Source: Amanita rubescens
Lineage: Eukaryota; Basidiomycota; Agaricomycetes; Agaricales; Amanitaceae
NCBI GenBank assembly: GCA_015039365.1
Contig: WION01000017.1
Location: forward strand, 248,001 to 312,000
DNA: 64,000 bases
Direction of reading: 5' to 3'
In this document: positions 47,852 to 58,174 of the stretch, piece by piece
How positions within the stretch are numbered: the stretch's first letter is position 1
Layout: each line of letters opens with the position of its first letter
The notes under the pieces: generated by a model
What the model was told of the DNA's origin: nothing
The model's database searches: none
Seen by the model: the letters and a program-made list of their open reading frames with translations, nothing else
Made by a program: the position numbers and the translations under genes

Positions 47852-47858
47852 TATAAGG
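47852..47858 (+). promoter_or_regulatory. TATA-like box of the phosphatase gene
   Basis: TATAAGG lies about 45-50 bp upstream of the ATG at 47903, in a GT-rich context. Confidence 0.5.
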
Positions 47859-47902
47859 GGCGTTGCCCTCTCCCTTTTTTTTCCTCCTAAAACGCCCTAA
47901 GT

Positions 47903-48523
47903 ATGGCTTCCTGCAGTACCGCGAACGCTCTATACTCTTCTCATTTTACCACACGTTCCGTCCTTCCACGTCCTATACCAAACTCATATTGGGCGACTCC
48001 TTTCCTACTCGCGTGCGAGTTTCCATGGGATCCCAGGGAGCAATACAATTCCAAAATCGACGCGCTGCTCAGAGCGGGCATACGCACTTTTATTGACCTG
48101 ACGGAGCGCGGGGAGCTCCAACCTTACGATGAAGTTTTGGGACAGCGCGCAATGCAACAAGGAATTGACCCCTCCGCTATCGAATACCACTGCTTCCCTA
48201 TACGGGATAGGGGTCTTCCTACATCTTTGCAGCTTGTCCATCAGGTTATGAGCGTGTTGGAGGATAACGAACTTCGAGGAAGGATATCCGCAATTCATTG
48301 TCGAGGCGGTGTCGGAAGAACAGGTACATTGGTTGGTTGCTGGCTTGTACACAGCCACATTGCCAGGGACGGACAGGAGGCGCTGTCTATCGTTGATGCG
48401 TTGTGGAAGACCGTTCCGAAATCGAAGCGGATCTCGCAGAGTCCAGAAACAGGTGCCCAGTATGACTTTGTGCTCAAGTTTAAACGCACGGATACAACGT
48501 GCACCGTTGCACCAGTTGCCTAG
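47903..48523 (+). CDS. Protein-tyrosine / dual-specificity phosphatase
   Basis: An intronless frame of 206 residues. The P-loop signature HCRGGVGRTGTLVG (HCxxGxxR-T) is complete, with the general-acid loop earlier at CFPIRDRGLPTS. N-terminal NSYWATPFLLACEFPWD and TFIDLTERGELQPY are typical of a fungal CDKN3-like/DSP group. It removes phosphate from proteins through a cysteinyl-phosphate intermediate; the substrate is unknown. Confidence 0.88.
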   Translation: MASCSTANALYSSHFTTRSVLPRPIPNSYWATPFLLACEFPWDPREQYNSKIDALLRAGIRTFIDLTERGELQPYDEVLGQRAMQQGIDPSAIEYHCFPIRDRGLPTSLQLVHQVMSVLEDNELRGRISAIHCRGGVGRTGTLVGCWLVHSHIARDGQEALSIVDALWKTVPKSKRISQSPETGAQYDFVLKFKRTDTTCTVAPVA

Positions 48524-48725
48524 AATCGTCATACATCACGCATACCGCATACCATTCCATTTTCTGCTATCCAGGGTCTTTTTCGTGATACCGTTTCATT
48601 TCATCCTTCTAGGGCTATTTGTCAATGTTTTGGGTCATGGGTCGTACATATACAAGTTGTAGCATAACACGGACAAACAATTCATTTCTGCTCCCGATTT
48701 ACAGCGTCTGGCGGGTCCATTGACC

Positions 48726-50120
48726 ATGAGCCACCGGCGGGACAAGGCGCCCATAGATTATGATGACCTGAAAAGGCCTTCAGGTATGGTTGGATCCGGA
48801 TGACTTCGGTTCATCTCATTGCCGTCGTTGCTAGGGAGAAGCCAAGACCCTGAAACTCATAGATGTCCGGATGAATTTGAACGCTACAGAAGCAGGCATG
48901 ACCGCAGTTATCGTCATGACCATAAGGGAAACGGACGGGACGTGAATAACAAGCGCCCAGGTGGATATATGCGCGGATGGGACGATGGAAACACTCATGG
49001 AAGATATTATCTTCGCAAGGAACACGAGGTACTTTTCTTCTTCTTGCATCATGGGCGAGCTAGCAACATCTCGTTTCAGGAACATACTCATGGGAACGGC
49101 AAGCACCTAGACACTCGTGGAAGATATTATCTTCACAAGGAACACGAGGTACTTTTTTTCTTCTTGCATCATGGACGAGCTAGCAACATCTCGTTTCAGG
49201 AACATACTCATGGGAACGGCAAGCACGTAGAAGACGAAGTAGAGCGGCACAGACATCACAGAGTGCGTACGTTCTCGAAACCAGTCTTTCCCAGTCTTTT
49301 AATCCACCACCCTCTAGAAATGCGATGACGGTCCAAGACACAGCGAAGTCTCAAGAACAAGCAGCTCTAGGGCGAACAACATTGTACGTATACGCTTTGC
49401 TTGTTACAGGCATAACTAACATTCGAAGGTACGCGTTTGCCCTGTACGTATGGCAATGACTTTGGCGATTACATGAACTATACACTATACCCTCGGATGT
49501 TGGATATGGTGTTGTAGGGTGACAACGACAACGACAACGACCGCCGCCATCAGTCGCACGTGTCCGGCGGTCGGTCCGGGTATGACCGCTATGATGGAAA
49601 GGATGATGACCGTCACGGTCATCGTCCAGTCGTTGAGCGGGGCCGTCCACGCGAACGATCACCGACGCATTCGAGTCGGGACGAAAGTAGCAGTTCCGGT
49701 TCCGAAAGCTCGTCTTATCGTGGTACCAAAGGATTTAGGTCTCGTTCGAGCGACAGCCAGGCTGGAGGCAGAAGGGCTTCTGAGCGCTCGCCTCATTCTT
49801 CGTCCAAGAGGAAGCACAGGCATAGAAGTAGGACTCGGAGTAGGAGTGGGTCCACGTCTTCTTCCGAGGAGCGCGAGAAGAAGAGGAAGAAGAAGGATAA
49901 ACGAAAGAAAGACAAATCCCAGAAGAAGGATAAGGATAAGGACAAGGAGGAGCGACGAAGCATTCTTACTGGCAAGAAGGTATGATTATACTTTGAGACG
50001 ATGCCTAGCTAACCATCGGTATACCAGATAAAATTAAAGGTCAAGAAGGGCAGAGAGGATCATGAGAGGGATGCAAACCGTCAGGAGCTGCTCCAGTTCC
50101 TGAACGCCGCGTACGAGTAA
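48726..50120 (+). CDS. RS/KKDK-rich nuclear protein
   Basis: Seven exons (48726-48783, 48835-49028, 49080-49148, 49200-49262, 49318-49383, 49518-49979, 50028-50120) sum to 1005 nt, giving 334 residues. It begins MSHRRDKAPIDYDDLKRPS. It has a basic His/Asp/Arg-rich middle and an Arg/Ser-rich stretch (RSRTRSRSGSTSSSEEREKK), then a lysine/aspartate-rich run and the tail DHERDANRQELLQFLNAAYE. RS composition suggests a nuclear or splicing-related role, but no RRM or other domain is visible. Exon 3 with its intron is a near-exact 120-bp tandem copy of the preceding unit (about 48999-49238), adding residues EHTHGNGKH twice. Confidence 0.75.
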
Positions 50121-51385
50121 TTTGATTCTAGGCGTAACTTCACATGCTTTGTTGTCTCTGGCTATGAATGAACACTTGTGCTAGTCCTTGCAGGTCTTTC
50201 TGATGTCTGAAGCGAAGAGTAAGGGCACCAAAAGCATGGAACTGAATGGGCGTGTGATTGCCACGATGCTTGTGTGGTACTCTCTGTAGGGGATGTGGCT
50301 GGCATCTGTCAAAACGCGCCCTTGGCAACATACCTATGCAGAGCGGCGGCCAGATGATGGGGCGTGACATTCAAAGTGAGTCGTAGCCCTTTTCTAACGG
50401 CCGCCAATAACACTTTGACAAGTGTGGTAATGTCTTTGTACTCTATTAGGGTAACTGCACCGATCAACAGGTTGACAGGTTGGCCATCAAACAATGGTAA
50501 GTACCGTACTTATGAATTAAAAAAGGTTTCAATCGCGCTCACAACTCCACACTTGATTCCCGGAGGAACGGCTAGCGTGATTGGAATTTCCAGGGACCCA
50601 AAACGTCACCGCGCTTTTATGCCTTTGCCTTTGTTGAGAATAAGGCAACTCTCACCCAGCGTTACTCATTTGAGCTCTTATCGCTGGCGCGGGCGGTGGC
50701 TGTCCAGAGTGATGATGCTGTGTGGGAAGACCATTTAGGGTAACCGGATGACGGGGTGGGGTGTCAATCACATCCTCGCAGGAGTCGTGGCTGAATTGAT
50801 CCCGACGCGACACGTTATATATCGTCAATCGATAAGCAGGCGGGCTTTGTTGTCTTCTTCGCTGTCAGGCGGACCCAGTGAGGAGCGGAGATTCTTAAAC
50901 AAGGTAAAGTGCCCCTATATCCATCATGCATCATGACTCACTCGATCTTGGGGGCTTATCATCTGCCAGGTGAAAGGTAACCGCACTGTCCAGCCATTCA
51001 GGCAGATGGTTGCTGATACCCACAAAAGTTTGGCGAATCCATTGTTCTCCAAAATCGATTCTACGACCGTGCAGGGTGGAAGTCTTGCGCCCACAGTCAC
51101 GTTAACGCCATCCACGAGGCCGATACACGCACAATTACTCGCAGGTATATAGAATTATTTTTGATGCTCGGCCAGACTGCCATTGTTTTCTTTTTTCAAC
51201 TCCAGACCGCTTGCAAAAAGGTGCTACGTTGAGAGGTCTAGGTTGGTCACCGTTAGGGGTAAACACTCGCACGCATATCAACTGGATTATAAATAAATAC
51301 GGGACGGAGCGACGTTTATTACTCCCCCTCTAAACCCACTTCATATGAACCCGATGCCTCATCCAACGTAAGTGCCAGAACCTCG
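50121..51385 (+). other. Protein-like but unjoinable coding stretches
   Basis: Several plus-strand stretches look like exons: FYAFAFVENKATLTQRYSFE at about 50600-50739, VVAELIPTRHVIYRQSISRR (50783-50900) and VKGNRTVQPFRQMVADTHKS (from about 50971). The last two join in phase 0 across a GTAAAG intron, but the first does not join in phase and no start was found. I take this as a decayed gene, or one whose model I could not solve. The family is not recognised. Confidence 0.4.
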
Positions 51386-52984
51386 ATGTACTCCCGACTA
51401 ATGATCCCACGCAGAGTCATTACCACAGCAGACGTGGCTAACGACGGTACAAACCGGAAGGCATGGTCCCTTTCGTCCTCTCCAACACACCTCTTGCCAG
51501 ATGAGGTATTAGCGCATATCTTTCACCTCTGCCTCACACGAAACCGCGAATCAAACGAATCGCAAATATCTCCAAGACTATTCACTCACATTTGCAAACG
51601 ATGGACGGCCGTCGCACTCGCCAACAGTGTCTTGTGGTGCAATATTGCCATGACATTTCCTTTGACGCGCGCACAGCTTCTGGAAACGAATATTCGTTTG
51701 CTCAGGTCAAAGTCCCATCCTATCGACATTCAACTCGATTTTCGGGACCCTCAATGGGACTGGGAAGAAGAGGATACGCATCAATTTGGATTCCGCGAAA
51801 TGACCATGGTCATTCGCACACTCCTTCCTCACGTTTCCCGTTGGCGCAATCTTGCGGTGCTGACGGACACTTGGCTCCCGATATTCACCTTTTTGCTCAC
51901 GACGAGCTGTTCGGTCGAGTCTGCGCCAATGCTCAGCTCGCTAAGCCTATCCCGGTGCAACGCGTATTTCGCCGGCAAGGGAGAAGTCTTCAAGCCTGAA
52001 TCTCTCCGACCACCGCTAAAGCTGTTTGGAGAGATCCCATTAACCCAACTCCGCAAGGTGTCACTCGTGGGTGTGCACATCGATTGGAGCCGCTCCCATC
52101 TCGTCAACCTTCATCAACTTGAACTCAAATATCACGCCAGCGATGTCATGCCGTCACTTGACGAATTCTTAGATATGCTCTCCGCCTGCCCTCACCTGAC
52201 CAAACTGTCGCTTATCGGCTCCGGTCCCCGGTTTCCAGAATACGAAAATCAGCCTCAGTCACCACGACTGGACTCTCCGCGGCGTACCCCATCGCCAATC
52301 ATCCATCCTGTGATCACCCTAGAGCGTCTGACTTGCTTTGCAATCGGATTCGTTGACGTAACGTATGCCGTTGACCTACTATCTTTGTTCCGCCTCCCCG
52401 CACTCCGAGAAATGGAGATAGAAGACGTATCGTTGACGTTGGATCCATATGAGGAGGAACGTAACGCGTCCGCGGTATTAAAGTTCCTGACAAGCAATCG
52501 GATGCGCACCATCGCCGCAGCCCCTGGTTACAGCTCCCCGGGTGTCCCGCTCGACCAGATTACCAGTCTCGAGCTGAGGGGGCTGTGCGCTGGACGGGAC
52601 GATTTTTCATCGTTTCTGGGCTACATGATCAGTCTGGAACGCCTCGTCCTTGGCGACACGAATGATGAGGCTGTGCTTTCCCTGAACTCGCGCCTCCACG
52701 GACCGGAAGAAGCAGTTTGTCCGGATCTTACAGCTCTTCACTGCCGCGACGTGGACTCAAAGAATGTCGTCGAGGCGGTTGTCGGGCGTAATGGCACTGG
52801 CGGCGCACGGGCGCTAAAGTGTCTCACGTTAGAATATAGGGCAACGGAGGTCGACCTTTTCCCTGGGGATAGTATTGCGGCTTTGCAAGAGGCAGAAGTT
52901 GGACGATTTGCCTTGTTCGCAAATGGAAGGTTGTGCCAGGAATTTCTCGTGACCGAGAACGCCTCATCTATCGGCGGGCGGTGA
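51386..52984 (+). CDS. F-box protein
   Basis: An uninterrupted frame of 532 residues. Residues about 33-85 (THLLPDEVLAHIFHLCL, then ICKRWTAVALANSVLWCNIA) form an F-box of the basidiomycete type, followed by leucine-rich-repeat-like segments (LRKVSLVGVHI, LPALREMEIEDVSLTL, LERLVLGDTNDEAV). Such proteins act as substrate receptors in SCF ubiquitin ligases. They form large lineage-specific families, so the target cannot be predicted. An internal Met (MIPRRV) is an alternative start six residues in. Confidence 0.85.
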   Translation: MYSRLMIPRRVITTADVANDGTNRKAWSLSSSPTHLLPDEVLAHIFHLCLTRNRESNESQISPRLFTHICKRWTAVALANSVLWCNIAMTFPLTRAQLLETNIRLLRSKSHPIDIQLDFRDPQWDWEEEDTHQFGFREMTMVIRTLLPHVSRWRNLAVLTDTWLPIFTFLLTTSCSVESAPMLSSLSLSRCNAYFAGKGEVFKPESLRPPLKLFGEIPLTQLRKVSLVGVHIDWSRSHLVNLHQLELKYHASDVMPSLDEFLDMLSACPHLTKLSLIGSGPRFPEYENQPQSPRLDSPRRTPSPIIHPVITLERLTCFAIGFVDVTYAVDLLSLFRLPALREMEIEDVSLTLDPYEEERNASAVLKFLTSNRMRTIAAAPGYSSPGVPLDQITSLELRGLCAGRDDFSSFLGYMISLERLVLGDTNDEAVLSLNSRLHGPEEAVCPDLTALHCRDVDSKNVVEAVVGRNGTGGARALKCLTLEYRATEVDLFPGDSIAALQEAEVGRFALFANGRLCQEFLVTENASSIGGR

Positions 52985-53331
52985 AAATACTATTTGAATA
53001 AAACAAAAGCTGGCGGCCGCCGCCTAGGCGCTGAAATATGTTCTGGGATCAATTCCATGACCTCCGTAATATGACTTTATTTAAGTAGTACTCGCCCCCG
53101 AATTATGATTGGTCGTCCACGTAGCCCTCTTGTGTTTCCACAGCTGACAGGCAAATTTTATGACAATCGCATTATCTTATCTTATCCTGTGTTACCCACA
53201 TTCTGTAATGTAATCAAATTCCCACTTGACATATCCACTACGGTTCCGGTTGATAACGTCCCTATCAAAATGCCCTTTCGACGTCAGAACCGGTGACTCA
53301 ACCAGTCGTTCCAGGGACGCCCTAGACAACC

Positions 53332-55343
53332 TTATGACAAATTCGGTATAGTCCAGCCTCGTGGCGTACGGCTAACTTGAAGGCATCCAGACAGGTCCAT
53401 CATGGATACGCGTTCAAGGATTCCTCCTTCAGGCATCATTAAAGAATGAACTTGGCCTGGAGATCCTAAGACGTTGTGAGCGCGTGAAAAAAAACAAGAT
53501 AGCGATCGTACGACGAGGTTCGTTGCACCCAGTTGGGGTTTCTGCTTGTACTTTGGTCGTAAGAGATTACTGCAAAATGGTCAGATCAACGGACGATATG
53601 ACTCGAGAGACTGTCCAACGTACCGGACCGACTCTAATACTTGATCGTAAGTTTGATTAGGATTTTCCTCTACCTTGACCATCGTGTTCAGTTCCAACAC
53701 TTATGAGCAAAAGCGAACTGACTCAAAACCTGTATCAAACCCTACTGATCACCTTGAGAAACGTTCAAATCCGGGGGTATGGGAAAAACACTCACATAGC
53801 TCATCGCGCCGACATACATCCCGCCTTCGAAAGTATCAGCACTCTTTTCATCATCATTGCATGCCGAGAAACATATCTGAGAAAAAGTTCCTTTCCACGT
53901 TGAATATGACAACAAGTACTAAAAAATCGTACAACGTCAGCTGGAGGTGGATCGCGGCGCCTCGCTCGCTTGCTGATGTGCGTCTTTTTGATACGCCCAT
54001 GGGCAGAATGCTGTGAAGAGAAGAGAATAGAACAAACGTCAACCCAGTTGGATGTATGATCGATCGTTGGACGTACCAAGTATGGCAAATCTGCCAGAAG
54101 GGAACGAGTCATGTGTCTATTCGTGCATGCCGCGATCAATGGAACTTACCGAGCACAGTACCGGAGTGACAGCACTAACACCGGTACCGGATCGTAAGGA
54201 CGGTGGCATTGAGCTGTACATAACGTAACTTACATCAAACAAACCCTAACACCAATAAGTGTGAAGATTATGGAAGTTGGGGGTAATAGTAGACTCACCG
54301 TTAATCTACAGCCGGGCGGTAGTGGTTGGACCTACAAAGCATCGGGTGTTGAAGGTCATGATCGGAGTGACAGCGCTTGATAGGCTTACCAGTATCTTGT
54401 TCAATTCCTATATAGAACGATATTGTTTGCGTGATTAGTAGAAATAACAAACTGAATCACTCACGTTGTCTATGATGTCACCGTTCTTTTTGAAGTCCAG
54501 GGGAAATATGACTAGGCGGCATATCATCGTGGAGAGGTGTACGGATAACAGTGATGGATGGGTTTACCTTCGTCTAGTCCATCTGCTTCTTCATCATCTT
54601 CGGCCTTTTTCTGTCCTCCGTGTCCCGAATCTAGATGATATAAGCAAACCGATGCGCCATGGTGATAACACCCACAATGTATAAATAGTGAGTCATGAGG
54701 CTGAGCGCCCTCAACTAGCCATTGCATACCACCAATCATATTCTGGCGGGTGGGATGAAGCCGAGGGTCACGGTTGTCGTCCGTTAATATCATGATTTGG
54801 CTTGATCGAAACCCATAGTTCTCTAACGCGGCGCTGAAGTTAGCATGACGGGCGCGTATCGCAGAACAGACCACTTACGCATCAAAAACTTTCGAACGTT
54901 TAAAGCATCATTAACACAGCCTTTTAATTCGTTCCTTTGCCCCAAATAGTTAATACCAATCTGTCGAGGTGGTGAGCGACTCGGCTAGTCTGTCCGCGGA
55001 GACACGCGTTACTAACACATAACGCTTTCCTTTTTCCAGTACATTTCGAGCTTATGAATCGAGGATTTGGCATAGCCAAACCCAGGAACTGGAATATTTC
55101 CCGAAGTGGATGACCGCGGAGCTCCCTATAGTGATGTATTCCTGTTTTATGACAGTTCGCTTGGAGGAATGAAAGGTTCGAGAAGTTGATCGCGCGGTCT
55201 TGTGAGTAATTCTTGGGTTTTTTGTTCTCCCCCTTGCTTGACTTTGAGATACGGCGCCCTCTCCCCTCCGACTGCTTCTCCTCGTACTCGTGGGATATAT
55301 CCTCATTTCGCGACCCAGACGCGTAAATTGGCTTTACAGACAC
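53332..55343 (-). CDS. Metacaspase, many-exon, possible frameshift
   Basis: After a poorly conserved N-terminus the conserved core begins CTGKRKALC (exon ending 55017), then IGINYLGQRNELKGCVNDAL, FRSSQIMILTDDNRDPR and MQWLVEGAQPHDSLF. The catalytic histidine is in HYSGHGGQ (spliced near 54625-54680) and the catalytic cysteine in DCCHSGTVL (near 54165-54210). Later exons give LPPGCRLT, DLPYL, ADV, ICFSACNDDEKSADTFEGGM and NPNQTYDQVLESVRNLL. Introns are about 50-57 nt. Between FAFAH and VLELNTMV two extra bases (53701-53702) break the frame in my reading, so the gene may be a recent pseudogene, or I missed a small intron. Metacaspases cleave after Arg/Lys and act in stress and ageing. Confidence 0.7.
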
Positions 55344-55972
55344 CGCATATGCTTTTGGAGGTGGAACGAACCTGATGACGTTGAATTTGACTCGCGAACA
55401 AAGCGTCAGGGTGATGTTACCTACTCAGGGACTTGAACTTCGAATTCTCTGGAGAGTTTGGATTAACGAGGTTATTAAACATAGAAGTGCACATACATGG
55501 GCGGCATAATTTGTGGGTATCGCTGTGGTGGTCTTGGTTATAACAGCGCTCTGGGCGCTCGGGAGCCGTGGGCGTCGGTGCACAGAGGGAGCCGAATATG
55601 GCCCGTTGAGGCCTGGTGACTGTCACACGCCATATATAGCATAGCCGATGATTGCTCTATAGCTGAAGTCACGGCCATGATAGCATCGAATTAGTTTCAA
55701 GCCTTTTAAAGGTTTGGCGCTAGAAACACAATTGACTTTGTTGGGATTTTTCGGCGAATCTCCTAATCGCCTTGATGAACGTTGGCGCAGGTTCCCAAAT
55801 CTTAAGGTGATCAAACTTATATTTACTGTTGCCATTATTCGGATTTGTTACTTCATCGGGCGGACGGTTTGAAGAAAAAGATGTGAAACTCATGATAATG
55901 CTTGAATCATCTGCCAATCATGTTATTTCAGTTATCGCACGTAGTCGGCGTCGTTCCATTTTTGGAAAGTGA
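55344..55972. other. Intergenic, with a short minus-strand frame
   Basis: A 65-codon minus frame at 55720-55917 has ordinary composition but no recognisable domain. I would not call it a gene. The right end (55945-55975) belongs to a dispersed repeat that also occurs at about 60438-60470. Confidence 0.4.
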
Positions 55973-57544
55973 CGTGTTAGAGGACCCCCGAAAACCCCCC
56001 TAGATGCTTGAGGCGCGAGAGGATAAAAACCTCGGGAAATTTTTTAAGGCCTGATGCGGGAAAGGATAAAAATTTGGGCTATTTTGGCCGTATGCTTGGG
56101 TATTTTTGAGGATAAAAAATACAGGTTGACGGTGGGCCTGAGCTGGCCTGAGTCAAGTGTAGGATAAAAATCGTCATTCGCGGGACTCGAACCTATGAAC
56201 GACCAAATATTAATTTAGTTGTTAACCATTAGACTAAATACTAGACATTTACAGTAGTTCCTAATGTCAAGGTAATACTTTCAAACTGTAGTGCTCGTGC
56301 AGCGTCAAATCGCCATGTCTACATCTGCGATTCTCTCACCAAACGGAACAAGCAGCCAAAGGAACACGTACCAGTACTACAACCCAATCATTAGCACCTG
56401 ATGCTTCAGCTCTCTCGGAACGCCAACGGAAAGGAGTAGGCACAGGACTAGAAAGGGCAGCTCGTTGGAAGAATGCGGCGGCGTGGGACAGCATCGACGC
56501 AGATGCCCCCAATGCCGGGAACTCTGCAAATGCTGCTGCTGCCGCAAAGACAGCATGGACAAAGGTTTGCAACTCAGGCGCTACTTCGCTTCCGGGTATC
56601 GTCTCATCCCATTGCTCCAGGCACTCAAGCGTCGACAAGAATTATTCAGGACTTACGACCTCCCTATCATTGAGCTAGGTGATGCTCGAATAAATTCTGT
56701 ATCAATTTTACATTGTACAAGCTACCACGTTTGGAATCTGGATTCATTCTGTCGTCTAACAAGGAGATCGGGATCACGATTGGCAAAGGTAAAGCAGGTG
56801 ATGTTCGTCTTAAGCTGTAGAAATTGACCAATAACAAGTCCTGGCCATCTATTCGAGGAGCGGAGGCAACAAAGGCGCACACTCCTACCTTCTGTCCCAG
56901 CAATCACGGCTGCATCGTACATCACCGTACAAATCTATGAACATCACTTCGGGATCCAGTTCTCCGATAAGCCCCCTTCACATACATTTCCATTGTTGAA
57001 GTGCTTCGACACGATTCCTTCTAGTCATTTCCTCTACACACTCAAGCATGTGCCCCAGATCTCGGAAACTGGTCTCAAGATCTTGCCAGATGACTTTCAT
57101 ATGTTCAAAATTCTCAAGACGAAGCTGACTACCATCACTCGGATTCACTCCGGCTGTCTCAGAAATAGAAAGAGATTGACACAAAATGAGTTGGAGTTGG
57201 AGGAATAGTCTTGGGGCGGGTTTCACTACTTTGTACGAGGGAAATCACTATGTTGAATTGTTCCAAAGGTACAGATTAGTATCTAGGAGTTAAGTAGAGA
57301 ATGCACATCGTCGTTCTGAAGCGTAGGGGGGCCTGAGCCATCCAGAGGATAAAAAACGGCCCAGCACTACCGCAGGTAGGCCTGAGCTGGGATCGGGGAT
57401 AAAAAACAGGGCTGCGGCGTGACGCGCCGCAGGCCTGAGGAAAAAGGATAAAAATCTTGAGATTTTCCTTGGGTAAAAAACCGCAAATTTGGGGAGGGCC
57501 CGCCTCAGGCATCTAAGGGGGGTTTTCGGGGGTCCTCGTGTTAG
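55973..57544. mobile_element. DNA transposon, 1556 bp, with 8-bp target duplication
   Basis: Element 55981-57536 is bounded by inverted termini starting AGGACCCCCGAAAACCCCCC; the right end adds one T before AGATGC. It is flanked by perfect 8-bp direct repeats CGTGTTAG at 55973-55980 and 57537-57544. An 8-bp duplication fits hAT-type or P-type elements. Both subterminal regions carry repeated GGATAAAAA words with TGAG/CCTGAG. No transposase was recognised; minus-strand frames (for example 56978-57226, SETAGVNPSDGSQLRLENFE) may be a decayed or captured gene. It is therefore probably non-autonomous. Confidence 0.85.
56165..56245 (-). ncRNA. tRNA-like relic with A and B boxes inside the transposon
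   Basis: The minus strand reads TAGTCTAATGG (A-box-like) and, about 35 bp later, GGTTCGAGTCC, a perfect RNA polymerase III B box. A CTAAA/TTTGG stem lies between them, but the loop is six bases and the T stem and acceptor stem do not pair. It is a degenerate tRNA or tRNA-derived SINE rather than a working tRNA gene. Confidence 0.35.
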
Positions 57545-58174
57545 GCACCTTTGATGGGAAGAGATGTTTGCATCAGCTGTTGTTGCCAAACACCACGTCG
57601 TCACTCAACCCCACTGGTCCCCAGTGAAAACCTATGCTATTAAGTAGAGGCGATTTTCCGTCAATTACATGCATTTATTTCGATTGTGTATGATTGTTGG
57701 GGTGCCGGGGCCGGGCAGTCATCTGACATCAGCTGATAAACTACAAAGCGATCTAAAACCTTGGCTTCTTCATCGCGAAGACTTTCCACTCGATACATAG
57801 AGGTCGAGAGTGAGGATGACAACATATTCGGTAGTGAGGACGAAGTCAGACCCAGGGAAACGGTTCGTTGTTCTATGCAACTCTTGCCAGACCGTGACTC
57901 ACATCGTCTTTGGTACGTTTAGCGTCATCGGCAGCTGCTAAGCCTGCTATGACCTCTGTCGAGCCTGAAGGTAAGTTCTCGACGTCTTTGTGACCTTGTA
58001 CTGACTCACTGCAGAGAGAAAAACGTTTCCGACTCGCGTCACAATTGATCTCAGCGAAGCCCAAGCGCCTGTGAAATAAAAACCTAAAAAGGAAGTCCAC
58101 CTCTCCTAACGCGCTCAACTCGCTCCTTTCGCACCTCAGTCAACTACTCTCCTACCTGCAAGAACAACTTCAAT
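57545..58174. other. Intergenic, no gene seen
   Basis: The first part (57555-57600) continues the dispersed repeat that the transposon interrupted ('atgtttgcatcagctgttgttgccaaaca'). The rest is the promoter and leader of the protease-like gene. Confidence 0.5.

Noticed and set aside
53675..54016. 113-codon plus-strand ORF
   Set aside because: It is antisense to the metacaspase exons, which explain the conservation of sequence there.
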